A stretch of DNA of 64,000 nucleotides from Noviherbaspirillum suwonense (GCF_900182955.1 NZ_FXUL01000001.1:372001-436000); one strand, 5' to 3'. Positions 1-10,555 are shown, numbered from the stretch's first letter. Translations and numbers: made by a program. The notes: generated by a model from the sequence alone, not told the origin.

Positions 1-1
1 C

Positions 2-1111
2 GCAACGCAGCGCCGGGACCTGCACTACCTGTCGGTGCCGGGCGCGGCGGTCCAGGGACTGGCCGAATATGCGAATGGCCGGCTGCAGGACGCCGCTGGC
101 GGCACGGCGGCGGCCGCCGGCATGCCGCGGCGCATCGCGTCGCCGGCCGCGGCCAGGCCGCTGCTGGTCTTCCTGGTGATAGGCGAAACCGCGCGCCAGA
201 TGAACTTCCAGCTGGGCGGCTACGGCCGGCCGACCAACCCCGGGCTGAGCCAGGTAGAGGGCGTCCATTTCTTCGGCAACGTGACTTCCTGCGCCACCAC
301 GACAGCCGTGTCGGTGCCCTGCATGCTGTCCCGTCTCGGCCGCGAGGACTTCACCCTGGCGGCTGCCGCGCGCAGCCCGAACGTGCTGTCCGAGCTGGCG
401 CGGGCCGGCGTCGAGGTCAGCCTGCGCAGCAATAATTCCGGAAGCAAAGGCATCGCCGGTGACCGCCGCACGCTCGACTTCAGCGAGAGCCGGGAAAAGC
501 CGTTCTGCGACGGCGCGTCCTGCCTCGACGGCATCCTGACGACGGGGCTGGAAGCCGAACTGGCGGCCAGGCCGGCGCAGGGCGGCCCCGACCGGCTGGT
601 GGTGTTCCACCAGATGGGCAGCCACGGGCCGGCCTACTACGAGCGCTATCCGCAGTCCGCCGAACGATTCACGCCCGCATGCCAGTCCAACGACATCAAC
701 CGCTGCAGCCTCGACGAGATACGCAATGCCTATGACAACACGATCGTCTACACCGATCAATTGCTGACCGGGCAGATCGCGCTGCTGCGCAAGGTGTCGG
801 ACCGCTTCGACACCGCGCTGATCTACCTGTCCGACCATGGCGAATCGCTGGGTGAGAATGGCGTGCACCTGCACGGCGCGCCGTACGAGGTGGCGCCGGG
901 GGAGCAGACGCGGATACCGCTGATCATCTGGATGTCCGACGCCTACCGCGCGCGGTTTGCAATCGACGGCGCATGCATGCGCGGCCAGCTTCCGCGGCCC
1001 TACAGCCATGACAACCTGTATCACACGCTGCTCGGCGCAATGGGCGCGCGGACCGACTTCTACCGCGGCGCGATGGATGTGATGGAGACCTGCCGGGCGA
1101 CGGGAAACTGA
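2..1111 (+). CDS. Phosphoethanolamine transferase, EptA/sulfatase family (5' partial)
   Basis: This is the C-terminal periplasmic catalytic domain of an EptA/Mcr-type enzyme, which moves phosphoethanolamine from phosphatidylethanolamine onto lipid A or another envelope acceptor. The reading frame stays open to the left edge, so the N-terminal membrane part lies outside the window. The family marks are visible: the metal-binding GETAR near base 182, then the nucleophile region SCATTTAVSVPC with the acceptor Thr, then DHGESLGENG with the Asp-His pair and HLHG close to the C terminus. Paired cysteines (CQSNDINRC, CDGASC) fit the disulfide-rich fold. The acceptor (lipid A, Kdo or other sugar) cannot be told from this fragment. 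The gene ends just before a strong hairpin terminator. Confidence 0.9.
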   Translation, partial: ATQRRDLHYLSVPGAAVQGLAEYANGRLQDAAGGTAAAAGMPRRIASPAAARPLLVFLVIGETARQMNFQLGGYGRPTNPGLSQVEGVHFFGNVTSCATTTAVSVPCMLSRLGREDFTLAAAARSPNVLSELARAGVEVSLRSNNSGSKGIAGDRRTLDFSESREKPFCDGASCLDGILTTGLEAELAARPAQGGPDRLVVFHQMGSHGPAYYERYPQSAERFTPACQSNDINRCSLDEIRNAYDNTIVYTDQLLTGQIALLRKVSDRFDTALIYLSDHGESLGENGVHLHGAPYEVAPGEQTRIPLIIWMSDAYRARFAIDGACMRGQLPRPYSHDNLYHTLLGAMGARTDFYRGAMDVMETCRATGN

Positions 1112-1116
1112 TTCCT

Positions 1117-1157
1117 CACGTAAAAACGGCGGCCAGTGAGGCCGCCGTTTTTACGTG
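1117..1157. terminator. Bidirectional intrinsic terminator
   Basis: A perfect 18-bp inverted repeat has arms at 1117-1134 and 1140-1157 and a 5-base loop (AGTGA). Its GC core (CGGCGGCC/GGCCGCCG) is flanked by A5 and T5, so it works on both strands. It separates the converging phosphoethanolamine transferase gene (+) and the acyl-CoA dehydrogenase operon (-). Confidence 0.9.
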
Positions 1158-1181
1158 CAGGTGCATGATGCCGCGCCTGGT

Positions 1182-2324
<1,143 letters not shown>

Positions 2325-2327
2325 GAT

Positions 2328-3524
2328 TTACAGTCCCAAGATCATTTGCGAGATGATGTTTTTCTGAATCTCGTTGGAGCCGCCATAGATGGACAGCTTG
2401 CGCATGTTGAGATAGCCGGCGGCCAGCGGCTCCGCATAGGCCGGTCCGGCGTGCTCGCCCTGGTAGCCGGCGGCCATGGCCGCGCGGTTGAGCTGCAGCG
2501 CATAGGGACCGACCGCCTGCGTCAGCAGCTCGGTGATGGCCTGCTGGATCTCGGTGCCCTTGATCTTCAGGATCGACGCTTCCGGGCCGGGCGCGCGGTG
2601 CTCCGCCTCGGCCGACAGCACGCGCAGGTTGGTGATTTCCAGCGCGGTCAGGTCCGCTTCCACCTGCGCGACGCGGACGGCGAACATCGGGTCCTGCAGC
2701 AGCGGCTTGCCGTTCTTCTTCTCTTCCGACGCGACCCGCTTCAGGCGCGCCAGTTCGCGCTTGGCGATGCCGATGCCGGCGATGTTGGTGCGCTCATGGC
2801 CGAGCAGGAACTTGGCATAGGTCCAGCCCTTGTTCTCCTCGCCGATCAGGTTCTCGGCGGGGACGCGGACGTTCTCGAAATAGACCTCGTTGACCTCGTG
2901 CGCGCCGTCCATCGTGATGATGGGACGCACCGTGATGCCCGGCGTGTCCATCCGCACCAGGATGAAGGAGATGCCGCGCTGCGGCTTGACGTCGGGGTCG
3001 GTGCGCACCAGGCAGAATATCCAGTCCGCATACTGGCCCAGCGTGGTCCAGGTCTTCTGGCCATTGAGCACGTACTCGTTGCCTTCCCGCGCGGCCCGCA
3101 TCTTCAGCGATGCGAGGTCGGAGCCGGCGCCGGGCTCGGAATAGCCCTGGCACCACCATTCCTCGGCCGACAGGATCTTCGGCAGGTAGCGCTGCTGCTG
3201 TTCCGGCGAGCCGAAGGCCATGATGACCGGGGCCACCATCTTCAGGCCGAAGGGGATCGCGCGCGGCGCGCCGGCGGCGGCCGACTCCTCTTCGAAAATA
3301 TACTGCTGCGTGGCGTTCCAGCCCGGCCCGCCGAACTGCTGCGGCCAGCCCGGCGCGCCCCAGCCCTGCTCATGCAGGACGCGCTGCCAGCGCACGTAGT
3401 CGTCGCGCTCAACGATCATGCCGCCGAGCACCTTGCGGCGTATGTCGGCAGGCAGCTTTTCCTGCATGAAGCTGCGCACCTGCTGCCGGAATGCGCTTTC
3501 TTCCGCGGTGAAATTCAGGTCCAT
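2328..3524 (-). CDS. pimC: Acyl-CoA dehydrogenase, pimeloyl-CoA dehydrogenase large-subunit type
   Basis: Acyl-CoA dehydrogenase of 398 aa. Visible marks are EEWWCQGYSEPGAGSDLASL (FAD/substrate loop), LNGQKTWTTLGQYADWIFCL in the beta domain and the C-terminal YGGSNEIQKNIISQMILGL. The usual catalytic YEGT motif reads YGGS here, so the base Glu at that position is absent; this is common in PimC/FadE-like subfamilies, where another Glu can act. It is placed between gcdH (13 bases upstream) and the partner subunit (3 bases downstream). The probable role is the first beta-oxidation step of medium-chain dicarboxyl-CoA. Confidence 0.8.
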   Translation of the reverse strand: MDLNFTAEESAFRQQVRSFMQEKLPADIRRKVLGGMIVERDDYVRWQRVLHEQGWGAPGWPQQFGGPGWNATQQYIFEEESAAAGAPRAIPFGLKMVAPVIMAFGSPEQQQRYLPKILSAEEWWCQGYSEPGAGSDLASLKMRAAREGNEYVLNGQKTWTTLGQYADWIFCLVRTDPDVKPQRGISFILVRMDTPGITVRPIITMDGAHEVNEVYFENVRVPAENLIGEENKGWTYAKFLLGHERTNIAGIGIAKRELARLKRVASEEKKNGKPLLQDPMFAVRVAQVEADLTALEITNLRVLSAEAEHRAPGPEASILKIKGTEIQQAITELLTQAVGPYALQLNRAAMAAGYQGEHAGPAYAEPLAAGYLNMRKLSIYGGSNEIQKNIISQMILGL

Positions 3525-3537
3525 ATCTGCCTCCGCA

Positions 3538-4716
3538 TCAGAAAGCGGCGATGCCGGTTTGCTCGCGGCCCAGGATCAGCGCATGGATGTCATGCGTGCC
3601 TTCGTAGGTGTTGACCACTTCCAGGTTGACCATGTGGCGGATCACGCCGAACTCGTCGGAGATGCCGTTCCCGCCCAGCATGTCGCGCGCCAGGCGCGCC
3701 ACGTCCAGCGCCTTGCCGCACGAGTTACGCTTCATGATCGAGGTGATCGAGGTCGCCGCGATGCCTTCGTCCTTCATGCGGCCCAGGCGCAGGCAGCCCT
3801 GCAGGCCCAGCGTGATCTCGGTCTGCATGTCGGCCAGCTTCTTCTGGATCAGCTGGTTGGCCGCCAGCGGCTTGCCGAACTGCTTGCGGTCCAGCACGTA
3901 CTGGCGCGCGGTGTGCCAGCAGGCTTCGGCCGCACCCAGCGCGCCCCAGGCGATGCCGTAGCGCGCCGAGTTCAGGCAGGTGAACGGGCCCTTCAGGCCG
4001 CGCACGTCGGGGAAGGCGTTTTCTTCAGGACAGAACACGCCGTCCATCACGATCTCGCCGGTGATCGATGCGCGCAGGCCGAACTTGCCGTGGATGGCCG
4101 GGGCCGACAGGCCCTGCATGCCCTTTTCCAGCACGAAGCCGCGGATCGCGCCTTCATCGTCCTTGGCCCAGACCACGAACACGTCGGCGATCGGCGAATT
4201 GGAGATCCACATCTTCGCGCCGCTGATCTCGTAGCCGCCGTCGACTTTCTTCGCGCGGGTGATCATCGAGCCCGGATCGGAGCCGTGGTTCGGCTCGGTC
4301 AGGCCGAAGCAGCCTATCCATTCGCCGGTGGCCAGCTTGGGCAGGTATTTGCGCTTCTGTTCCTCGGTGCCGAATTCATAGATGGGCACCATCACCAGCG
4401 ACGACTGCACGCTCATCATCGAGCGGTAGCCAGAGTCGACACGTTCGACTTCGCGCGCGATCAGGCCGTAGCTGACGTAGTTCAGGCCAGGTCCGCCGTA
4501 TTGCTCGGGAATGGTCGGTCCAAGCAGGCCAAGCTCGCCCATCTCGCGGAAGATGGCCGGGTCGGTGGTCTCGTTGCGGAAAGCGTCCAGCACGCGTGGC
4601 TGCAGCTTGTCCTGGCAGTAGGCGGCCGCGGCGTCGCGCACCATGCGTTCTTCATCGGTGAGCTGCTGGTCCAGCAACAGCGGGTCGTCCCAGTGGAATT
4701 GTGCTTTGGCTTGCAT
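3538..4716 (-). CDS. gcdH: Glutaryl-CoA dehydrogenase
   Basis: A 392-aa flavoprotein that oxidises and decarboxylates glutaryl-CoA to crotonyl-CoA, the meeting point of odd-chain dicarboxylate (pimelate), lysine and tryptophan breakdown. The start [20 protein letters not shown] at 4716 fits the GcdH N terminus and is preceded by a CTGGAG ribosome site; a longer in-frame extension to 4839 has no such support. GcdH signatures include [32 protein letters not shown] and the catalytic-Glu motif [16 protein letters not shown]. It sits second in the minus-strand operon, between the 3-hydroxyacyl-CoA dehydrogenase and the PimC-like gene. Confidence 0.95.
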   Translation of the reverse strand: MQAKAQFHWDDPLLLDQQLTDEERMVRDAAAAYCQDKLQPRVLDAFRNETTDPAIFREMGELGLLGPTIPEQYGGPGLNYVSYGLIAREVERVDSGYRSMMSVQSSLVMVPIYEFGTEEQKRKYLPKLATGEWIGCFGLTEPNHGSDPGSMITRAKKVDGGYEISGAKMWISNSPIADVFVVWAKDDEGAIRGFVLEKGMQGLSAPAIHGKFGLRASITGEIVMDGVFCPEENAFPDVRGLKGPFTCLNSARYGIAWGALGAAEACWHTARQYVLDRKQFGKPLAANQLIQKKLADMQTEITLGLQGCLRLGRMKDEGIAATSITSIMKRNSCGKALDVARLARDMLGGNGISDEFGVIRHMVNLEVVNTYEGTHDIHALILGREQTGIAAF

Positions 4717-4807
4717 GGTTTTCTCCAGATTGATAGTTCTTGATGGTGCGTGAGCGATGCTAGTGCAGAACACTGCGCCGGCGCGGGGCCGGCGCAGCAG
4801 GGATGGA

Positions 4808-6349
4808 TCAGATTTCGCGGTGCAGCAGCGACAGGCCAAGTTCGGCGCGCCGGCGCAGCCACAGGCTGGGGCGGTAGCGCGGGTCGCCGGTTTCCTGCAG
4901 CAGGTTGTTGAGAATGGTCAGCACGGTTCCGGCGCTGAGCTCGTCGCCCCAGGCCAGCGGCCCGCGCGGATAGCCGAGGCCCAGCGTCACGGCGCGGTCG
5001 ATGTCGGCCGGCTCCGCGATGCCCTGCTGCGCGATCTCGGCGGCGATGTTGATGATGTGCGCAACCACGCGCTGCGACACGATGCCGGTGCTGTCGCGCA
5101 CCAGGCTGACGGCCGCGCCGTCCGCGCCCAGCAGGCCGCGCGCCATGTCGGCATAGGCGGCGTCGGTCGCCGGCGTGGTCATCGCCACGCGGCGGCGGGT
5201 CAGGTCGAACAGGGTTTCCACCGCCACCGTGCGGCGCGGATCGAGGCCCTGCGCCGCGCAGCAGCGGGTCGCGTCGTCGCCCAGCGGCGTGACCAGGCAC
5301 AGCGCCTCGCTGCTCGGCGTGTCGCCGCTTTCCACGGTCACGCCGGCGGCCTGAAGGAAAGGCGCGATCCGCGCGGCCAGCTCGGGCCGCGCCTGCGACA
5401 GCCATACGCTGGGCGGCAATGCGGAGGAGGGCGCCGGCTCGGCCGGGACTTCCTTCTTGCCGTCGGCGCTGTAGCGGTAGAAGCCATGGCCGACCTTGCG
5501 GCCGATCGCGCCGGCGTCCAGCATCTGGCGCGTCAGCGGCTGAGGCCGGAAACGCGGCTCTTCGTAATACTGCTGATAGATCGATTCCATCACCGGGTGC
5601 GACACGTCCAGGCCGGTCAGGTCCATCAGTTCGCACGGACCGAGCTTGAAGCCGGGACCGTCGCGCAGGATGCGGTCCAGCGTCGGGATGTCGGTGATGT
5701 CCTCGGCCAGGATGCGCATGCCCTCGGTGCCGAAGCCGCGGCCGGCATGGTTGACGATGAAGCCCGGCGTGTCCTTGGCCCGCACCGCGGCATGGCCCCA
5801 GTGGCGGCCCAGCGCCAGCATGTAGTCGACCACTTCCGGCGAAGTCATCAGGCCGCCGATGGCCTCGACGATCTTCATCAGCGGCACCGGGTTGAAGAAG
5901 TGGAAGCCCACCACCTGCTGCGGCCGCTTGAGGCCGGCCGCAATCGAGGTGACCGACAGCGACGACGTATTGGTCGCCAGGATCGCGTCCGGGCCGACGA
6001 TGTCTTCCAGCGTGCGGAACAGTTCCTTCTTCGCGTCCAGCCGCTCGATGATGGCTTCGATCACCAGGTGGCAGCCGGCCAGTTCCTTCAGGTCGGCGCC
6101 CGCATGCAGGCGGCCGATCGCGCTGTCGGCGGCATCGCGCTGCAGCTTGCCTTTCTCGACCAGCATGCCGAAGGTGTTGGCCAGCGTGTCGCGGGCGGCA
6201 TGCGCGGCTTCGGCCCGCGTGTCATTGAGCCACACGGTGGCGCCGGCCAGCGCGGCGATCTGCGCGATGCCGCGTCCCATGACGCCGCATCCCACGATGC
6301 CGATGACGAGATCCGGTGAAGTGGCCTCGGGCCGGTGCGTTGCTGGCAT
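4808..6349 (-). CDS. 3-hydroxyacyl-CoA dehydrogenase (PaaH type)
   Basis: A 513-aa NAD-dependent 3-hydroxyacyl-CoA dehydrogenase. The Rossmann motif [20 protein letters not shown] lies at about residues 17-36, followed by [20 protein letters not shown] and [17 protein letters not shown] and the helical dimer domain. A second C-terminal 3HCDH domain ([16 protein letters not shown]) makes it the long PaaH/PaaC form rather than the 280-aa Hbd form. It is the first gene of the minus-strand operon, 91 bases ahead of gcdH, and is expected to oxidise the 3-hydroxyacyl-CoA made after the PimCD step. No enoyl-CoA hydratase lies in this operon, so that step must come from elsewhere. Confidence 0.88.
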   Translation of the reverse strand: MPATHRPEATSPDLVIGIVGCGVMGRGIAQIAALAGATVWLNDTRAEAAHAARDTLANTFGMLVEKGKLQRDAADSAIGRLHAGADLKELAGCHLVIEAIIERLDAKKELFRTLEDIVGPDAILATNTSSLSVTSIAAGLKRPQQVVGFHFFNPVPLMKIVEAIGGLMTSPEVVDYMLALGRHWGHAAVRAKDTPGFIVNHAGRGFGTEGMRILAEDITDIPTLDRILRDGPGFKLGPCELMDLTGLDVSHPVMESIYQQYYEEPRFRPQPLTRQMLDAGAIGRKVGHGFYRYSADGKKEVPAEPAPSSALPPSVWLSQARPELAARIAPFLQAAGVTVESGDTPSSEALCLVTPLGDDATRCCAAQGLDPRRTVAVETLFDLTRRRVAMTTPATDAAYADMARGLLGADGAAVSLVRDSTGIVSQRVVAHIINIAAEIAQQGIAEPADIDRAVTLGLGYPRGPLAWGDELSAGTVLTILNNLLQETGDPRYRPSLWLRRRAELGLSLLHREI

Positions 6350-6672
6350 GCTTGTTCTCCTGTTTCTAGCAGTTTTTTTCGCCGGTGACGGAAAAATTGG
6401 ACGCCGTGTTTTTCACAGCGATTTGAGGTTCTGCAAGGTGGAATGGTGTTTGAGCATGCGGAACTCTATGTGAGGTCATTTCATCTGTCAAGAATTGTCC
6501 CCTAGGCTTGACTGGAGGAAATCCAGCCTTGGCCGCTGCGGCAAACGCATTTTCCACTTAAAATATTGTTTTGCAGTGCAGAATATCGTTCTGATTAAAT
6601 TTGATTTTTGAGTTCCATTATGACAGTATCGGCAGAAATAGAATGCACGCAAGCAGCGTGCGAGGAGACGTA
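6350..6672. promoter_or_regulatory. Divergent regulatory region with inverted repeat
   Basis: A 323-base gene-free stretch between the divergent dehydrogenase operon and the ligase gene. It is clearly more AT-rich than the flanks, particularly 6545-6620. An inverted repeat CAGAA-TATCG-TTCTG lies at 6579-6593, a reasonable candidate operator for the IclR protein encoded downstream. A possible promoter toward the ligase is TTGCAG (6571-6576), 17 bases, ATTAAA (6594-6599), which would overlap that repeat. The promoter call is weak, and no coding region was seen. Confidence 0.4.
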
Positions 6673-8205
6673 ATGCAGAATCAAACGGATGCCGGCGCCG
6701 TGCCGCGTCGCATTCACCACGCCTTTTTGCCCTGGGCGGCATCCCAGCCCGACGCGATCGCGCTGGCCGACGACCTGATCACCCTTCGTTATGGCGAACT
6801 GCCCGCCGCGGTCGACGCGGTCGCGGCCCAGTTCTCGGCCGCCGGCGTGCGGCCCGGCGACCGCGTTCTGCTGGTGGCTGAAAACGCCGTCGCGCTGGCG
6901 GTCTGCATCATGGCGCTCAGCCAGCTCGACGCCTGGTCCGCGACCGTGAACGCGCGGCTTTCCGCACGCGAGATCGATAACTTCCTCGACCATTCCGGCG
7001 CCCGCCGCGCGCTGTATTTCGGCGCCGTGTCGCCTGCGGCGCAGGCGCATGCGGTGGCGCGCGGCGCCGAGCGGCAACTCTGGCCCGTCATCGGCGAGGT
7101 TTATCTGGGCGCGCTCAATACCCACGCCGAACCGGAGCCGGTGTTCGCCGACCCGGCCCAGCAGCCCGCGGTCATGGTCTACACCTCCGGCACCACCGGC
7201 GCGCCCAAGGCGGTGATGCTGAGCCATGCCAACCTGCTTTTCATCGGCAACAACAACCGCGTGCTGAGAAAGCTCGGGCCGGGCGATACGGTCTATGGCG
7301 TGCTGCCGCTGTCGCATGTCTACGGACTGTCCGCGCTGCTGGTCGCGTCCCTGGTCAGCGGCGCAGCGCTGCTGCTGGTGCCGCGCTTTTCCGAACAGGC
7401 GCTGGCGCATGCGCTGGCCATGCGCGGCATCACCGTGATGCATGGCGCGCCCGCGATGTACGCCAAGCTGCTGGCCTGGAGCGAGCAGACCGGCACGCCG
7501 CTGCTGGCGCCGCACCTGCGCGTTGCCCAGTCGGGCGGGGCGCCGCTGACGGCGTCGCTGAAAACCGATTTCGAGAAGGCGTTCCGGATCGTGCTACAGA
7601 ACGGCTACGGCATGACAGAGGCGGCGCCGTCGATCTGCCAGACGCGCATGGAAGCGCCGCGTCCGGACTGCTCGGTCGGGCAGGCGATTCCGGGCATCGA
7701 GGTGCGGCTGCAGGGCGCCGAACTCGACGAGGCGGGCGTCGGCGAGATCCAGGTGCGCGGCCCCAACGTCATGCTGGGCTACTACCGCGCGCCCGAACTG
7801 AGCGCCGAGACGCTGACGGCCGACGGCTGGCTGCGCACCGGCGACCTGGCGCGGGTGGACGCCGACGGCGCCTATCACGTGGTCGGCCGCAGCAAGGAGC
7901 TGATCATCCGTTCCGGCTTCAATGTCTACCCGGTCGAAGTGGAGCAGGTGCTGAACGGCCACCCGGACGTGGTCCAGTCGGCGGTGGTCGGCCGTGCGGT
8001 CGAGGGCAACGAGGAGGTGGTGGCATTCGTCGAGACCGCGCAGGATGCGAAAGTCAGCGTCGATGCGCTGCGCGCTTACCTGAAGGAGCGGCTGTCGCCA
8101 TACAAGGTGCCGACGCAGATCGTCATCATGCAGCACCTGCCGGCGGCGCCGACCGGAAAAATCCTGAAAAAGGAATTGCAGCGCATTGCCGCCAGCGGCA
8201 ACTGA
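6673..8205 (+). CDS. Acyl-CoA synthetase (AMP-forming)
   Basis: A 510-aa ANL-superfamily ligase activating a carboxylic acid to its CoA thioester through an acyl-adenylate. Motifs: P-loop VMVYTSGTTGAPKAVMLSH, A5-type NGYGMTEAAPS, GYYRAPELSAETLTADGWLR, TGDLARVDADGAYHVVGRSK and the C-terminal catalytic Lys in PTGKILKKELQ. The start ATG at 6673 is chosen because GAGGAG lies at 6662-6667; the frame runs upstream to a TTG without a ribosome site. It is divergent from the dehydrogenase operon and followed by an IclR gene, so a dicarboxylate or medium-chain acid is the likely substrate. Specificity cannot be read from the sequence. Confidence 0.88.
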   Translation: MQNQTDAGAVPRRIHHAFLPWAASQPDAIALADDLITLRYGELPAAVDAVAAQFSAAGVRPGDRVLLVAENAVALAVCIMALSQLDAWSATVNARLSAREIDNFLDHSGARRALYFGAVSPAAQAHAVARGAERQLWPVIGEVYLGALNTHAEPEPVFADPAQQPAVMVYTSGTTGAPKAVMLSHANLLFIGNNNRVLRKLGPGDTVYGVLPLSHVYGLSALLVASLVSGAALLLVPRFSEQALAHALAMRGITVMHGAPAMYAKLLAWSEQTGTPLLAPHLRVAQSGGAPLTASLKTDFEKAFRIVLQNGYGMTEAAPSICQTRMEAPRPDCSVGQAIPGIEVRLQGAELDEAGVGEIQVRGPNVMLGYYRAPELSAETLTADGWLRTGDLARVDADGAYHVVGRSKELIIRSGFNVYPVEVEQVLNGHPDVVQSAVVGRAVEGNEEVVAFVETAQDAKVSVDALRAYLKERLSPYKVPTQIVIMQHLPAAPTGKILKKELQRIAASGN

Positions 8206-8275
8206 CGAAGGGCAGGCTCACGAAGCATCGGCCCACCAGGCACCGGCTCAACATCGACGCACCAGGGAAATCACC

Positions 8276-9100
8276 ATGACACAACAACTAGCCAGCTCGG
8301 TTGCGACGCCGCTGATGCGGCCCAACATCAAGGAAGACCGGCATTTCGTGACCGCGCTGGCACGCGGGCTCGAACTGCTGGCCTGCTTCCGCTCGGGCGA
8401 CAAGCTCCTCGGCAACCAGGAACTGGCAGAACGCAGCAAGCTGCCCAAGTCCACGGTGTCGCGGCTGACCTATACGCTGACCAAGCTGGGCTACCTGCAG
8501 TACGACGACCAGGTCGGCAAGTACCGGCTGGGCACGGCCACGCTGGCGCTGGGCAGCGCAATGCTGTCGCGGCTGGACATCCGGCAGATCGCGCGGCCGC
8601 TGATGCAGGAACTGGCCGACTTCTCCCACACCATGGTGTCGCTGGGCATGCGCGACCGGCTCAGCATGATCTACGTGGAAAACTGCCGCAGCCAGGCGGC
8701 GCTGACGCTGCGGCTCGACGTCGGCGCGCGCATCCCGGTGGCCAGCACCGCGATGGGACGGGCCTATCTAGCGGAAGTGTCCAGCAACGAGCGCAACGAC
8801 ATCCTGGAACGCGTGCGCGACCTCGACGAACTGGCCTGGCCGACGCTGCGCGACCGCGTGATGCGGGCGGTCGACGAATACCGGACCCTGGGCTGCTGCA
8901 CGTCCTTCGGCGACTGGCAGCCCGACGTGAACGCGATCGCAATCGCGTTCCGCCCGAGTGAAAACGCGGCGCCGCTCAGCATCAACTGCGGCGGTCCCGC
9001 ATTCAACCTGTCTCCCGAATTCCTGCTGGAGGAAGTGCGGCCCCGGCTGATCGAGCTGGTGGCGCAACTGCGGCGGCCGTCCCTCGGGCATTACGGCTGA
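8276..9100 (+). CDS. IclR family transcriptional regulator
   Basis: A 274-aa regulator. A winged helix-turn-helix at about residues 20-80 (ALARGLELLACFRSG, ELAERSKLPKSTVSRLTYTL) is followed by the GAF-like IclR effector domain (VSLGMRDRLSMIYVENCRSQ, IPVASTAMGRAYLAEV). The family usually binds an aromatic or small organic acid and controls the adjacent catabolic genes. It begins 70 bases after the ligase gene on the same strand and probably controls the divergent 6350-6672 region. The ATG at 8276 follows CAGGGAAATCACC; an upstream in-frame start at 8186 would overlap the ligase and is less likely. Confidence 0.88.
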   Translation: MTQQLASSVATPLMRPNIKEDRHFVTALARGLELLACFRSGDKLLGNQELAERSKLPKSTVSRLTYTLTKLGYLQYDDQVGKYRLGTATLALGSAMLSRLDIRQIARPLMQELADFSHTMVSLGMRDRLSMIYVENCRSQAALTLRLDVGARIPVASTAMGRAYLAEVSSNERNDILERVRDLDELAWPTLRDRVMRAVDEYRTLGCCTSFGDWQPDVNAIAIAFRPSENAAPLSINCGGPAFNLSPEFLLEEVRPRLIELVAQLRRPSLGHYG

Positions 9101-9251
9101 GGAACGGCGGGCAAGTCGCGGGAGCAGGGCTGCAGCCGGGCCGCCGGCGGCTTGCCGCACGACCTGCCCGACCCGGCATGCCAGTGCTTGCCGCAACGGC
9201 AACCATCCGCCGCGATATCGGCTCAAGCCCATCATTTCACGCTCGCCACGC

Positions 9252-9280
9252 TTGCAAATCCCGCGAAATTGCTGCACTAT
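9252..9280 (+). promoter_or_regulatory. Putative promoter of the aro leader
   Basis: TTGCAA at 9252-9257 and CACTAT at 9275-9280 are separated by 17 bases, about 20 bases before the leader peptide ATG. The match to sigma-70 is moderate (4/6 and 3/6), so this is tentative. Confidence 0.3.
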
Positions 9281-9300
9281 TGCCCAAGCTTTTTACCAGC

Positions 9301-9387
9301 ATGCACCGAATTCCCATGACCTTTGCCCGTTTCCACTTTTACTTTTACTTTAGCTACCCCAGCCCCAAGGCGGAGGAAAAGCGGTAA
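9301..9387 (+). CDS. Phe/Tyr-rich leader peptide upstream of DAHP synthase
   Basis: A 28-codon open frame ends 103 bases before the DAHP synthase start. Its core FARFHFYFYFSY (residues 8-19) contains five Phe and three Tyr codons in twelve; the rest (PSPKAEEKR) is unremarkable. Phe and Tyr are the products whose supply this enzyme controls. The layout (short ORF, amino-acid-run codons, terminator, biosynthetic gene) is the classical ribosome-mediated attenuation design. The first ATG is at 9301 and a second in-frame ATG at 9316 could serve instead; neither has a strong ribosome site. The frame opens further upstream but that part looks non-coding. Function is inferred from layout, since no homology can be checked here. 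Confidence 0.8.
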   Translation: MHRIPMTFARFHFYFYFSYPSPKAEEKR

Positions 9388-9426
9388 GTTCACGTAAAAG
9401 CAAAAACGAGACAAGCCGAAATTCTG

Positions 9427-9460
9427 AAAAAACCGCCCGCGATGGCGGTTTTTTCGTTTT
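9427..9460 (+). terminator. Attenuator terminator ahead of aroG
   Basis: The stem AAAAAACCGCC (9427-9437) pairs with GGCGGTTTTTT (9444-9454) over a 6-base loop and runs into T-rich TTTTTTCGTTTT. It sits between the leader peptide stop (9387) and the aroG start (9491). GGCGG at 9369-9373 and GCGGT at 9381-9385, both inside the leader ORF, are each complementary to the 5' arm and could form a competing antiterminator. Confidence 0.85.
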
Positions 9461-9490
9461 AGAGATGCAAGAAATCACCCAGGAGAAAAC

Positions 9491-10549
9491 ATGCCGCGCA
9501 CCGATGACTTACGGATACGAGAATTGAAAGAACTGATCCCACCTTCGCACCTGATCCGCGAGTTCTCCGTTTCGGACAAGGCGGCGACCGTCGTCGCCGA
9601 CAGCCGCAACGCGCTGCACCGGATACTTCACGGCCAGGACGACCGGATGATGGTCGTGATCGGACCCTGCTCGATCCATGACACCAAGGCAGCGATGGAA
9701 TATGCGCACCGCCTCGCCGCCGAACGCGAACGCTTCGCGCCGGAGCTGGAAATCGTGATGCGGGTCTACTTCGAGAAGCCGCGGACCACGGTCGGCTGGA
9801 AGGGCCTGATCAACGACCCGTACATGGACAACAGCTTCCGCATCAACGACGGCCTGCGCACCGCGCGCGAGCTGCTGCTGAACATCAATGAGCTGGGCCT
9901 GCCGGCCGGCACCGAATTCCTCGACATGATCAGCCCGCAGTACGTGGCGGACCTGATCAGCTGGGGCGCAATCGGCGCCCGCACCACCGAGTCGCAGGTG
10001 CATCGCGAACTGGCGTCCGGCCTGTCCTGCCCGGTCGGCTTCAAGAACGGCACCGACGGCAATATCAAGATCGCGGTCGATGCGATCAAGGCCGCGTCCC
10101 AGCCGCACCATTTCCTGTCGGTGACCAAGGGCGGCCACTCGGCCATCGTGTCCACTGGCGGCAACGAGGACTGCCATATCATCCTGCGCGGCGGCAAGGC
10201 GCCGAACTATGACGCCGCCAGCGTCGACGCCGCCTGCCGCGACATCGCCGCCGCCGGCCTGGCCTCGCGCCTGATGATCGACGCATCGCATGCGAACAGC
10301 TCGAAGAAGCCGGACAACCAGGTGCCCGTTTGCGCCGATATCGCGGCGCAGGTCGCGGGCGGCGAGACCCGCATCGTCGGCGTGATGGTCGAGTCGCACC
10401 TGGTCGGCGGCCGCCAGGACCTGGTGCCGGGCAAGGAACTGACCTACGGCCAGTCGGTGACCGACGGCTGCATCGACTGGGATTCGAGCGTGAAGGTGCT
10501 GGAAGGCCTGGCCAATGCAGTGCGCCAGCGCCGCCTGGCACTCGAGTAG
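9491..10549 (+). CDS. aroG: 3-deoxy-7-phosphoheptulonate (DAHP) synthase, class I
   Basis: A 352-aa enzyme condensing phosphoenolpyruvate and erythrose 4-phosphate, the first step of the shikimate pathway. It is the AroG/AroF/AroH type, with the N-terminal ~45-residue extension (IRELKELIPPSHLIREF) typical of feedback-sensitive forms. Conserved blocks: VVIGPCSIHDTKAAMEYA, VMRVYFEKPRTTVGWKGL, GARTTESQVHRELASGLSCP, FKNGTDGNIKIAVDAI and DASHANSSKKP (metal/PEP site). AGGAGA lies just before the ATG. Transcription is probably controlled by the preceding Phe/Tyr leader and terminator. Which amino acid inhibits the enzyme cannot be decided by eye. Confidence 0.95.
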   Translation: MPRTDDLRIRELKELIPPSHLIREFSVSDKAATVVADSRNALHRILHGQDDRMMVVIGPCSIHDTKAAMEYAHRLAAERERFAPELEIVMRVYFEKPRTTVGWKGLINDPYMDNSFRINDGLRTARELLLNINELGLPAGTEFLDMISPQYVADLISWGAIGARTTESQVHRELASGLSCPVGFKNGTDGNIKIAVDAIKAASQPHHFLSVTKGGHSAIVSTGGNEDCHIILRGGKAPNYDAASVDAACRDIAAAGLASRLMIDASHANSSKKPDNQVPVCADIAAQVAGGETRIVGVMVESHLVGGRQDLVPGKELTYGQSVTDGCIDWDSSVKVLEGLANAVRQRRLALE

Positions 10550-10555
10550 GGGAGT

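Noticed and set aside
9178-9300. In-frame upstream extension of the aro leader peptide
   Set aside because: It has no ribosome site, overlaps the likely promoter and lacks the Phe/Tyr character; the short ORF from 9301 (or 9316) is preferred.
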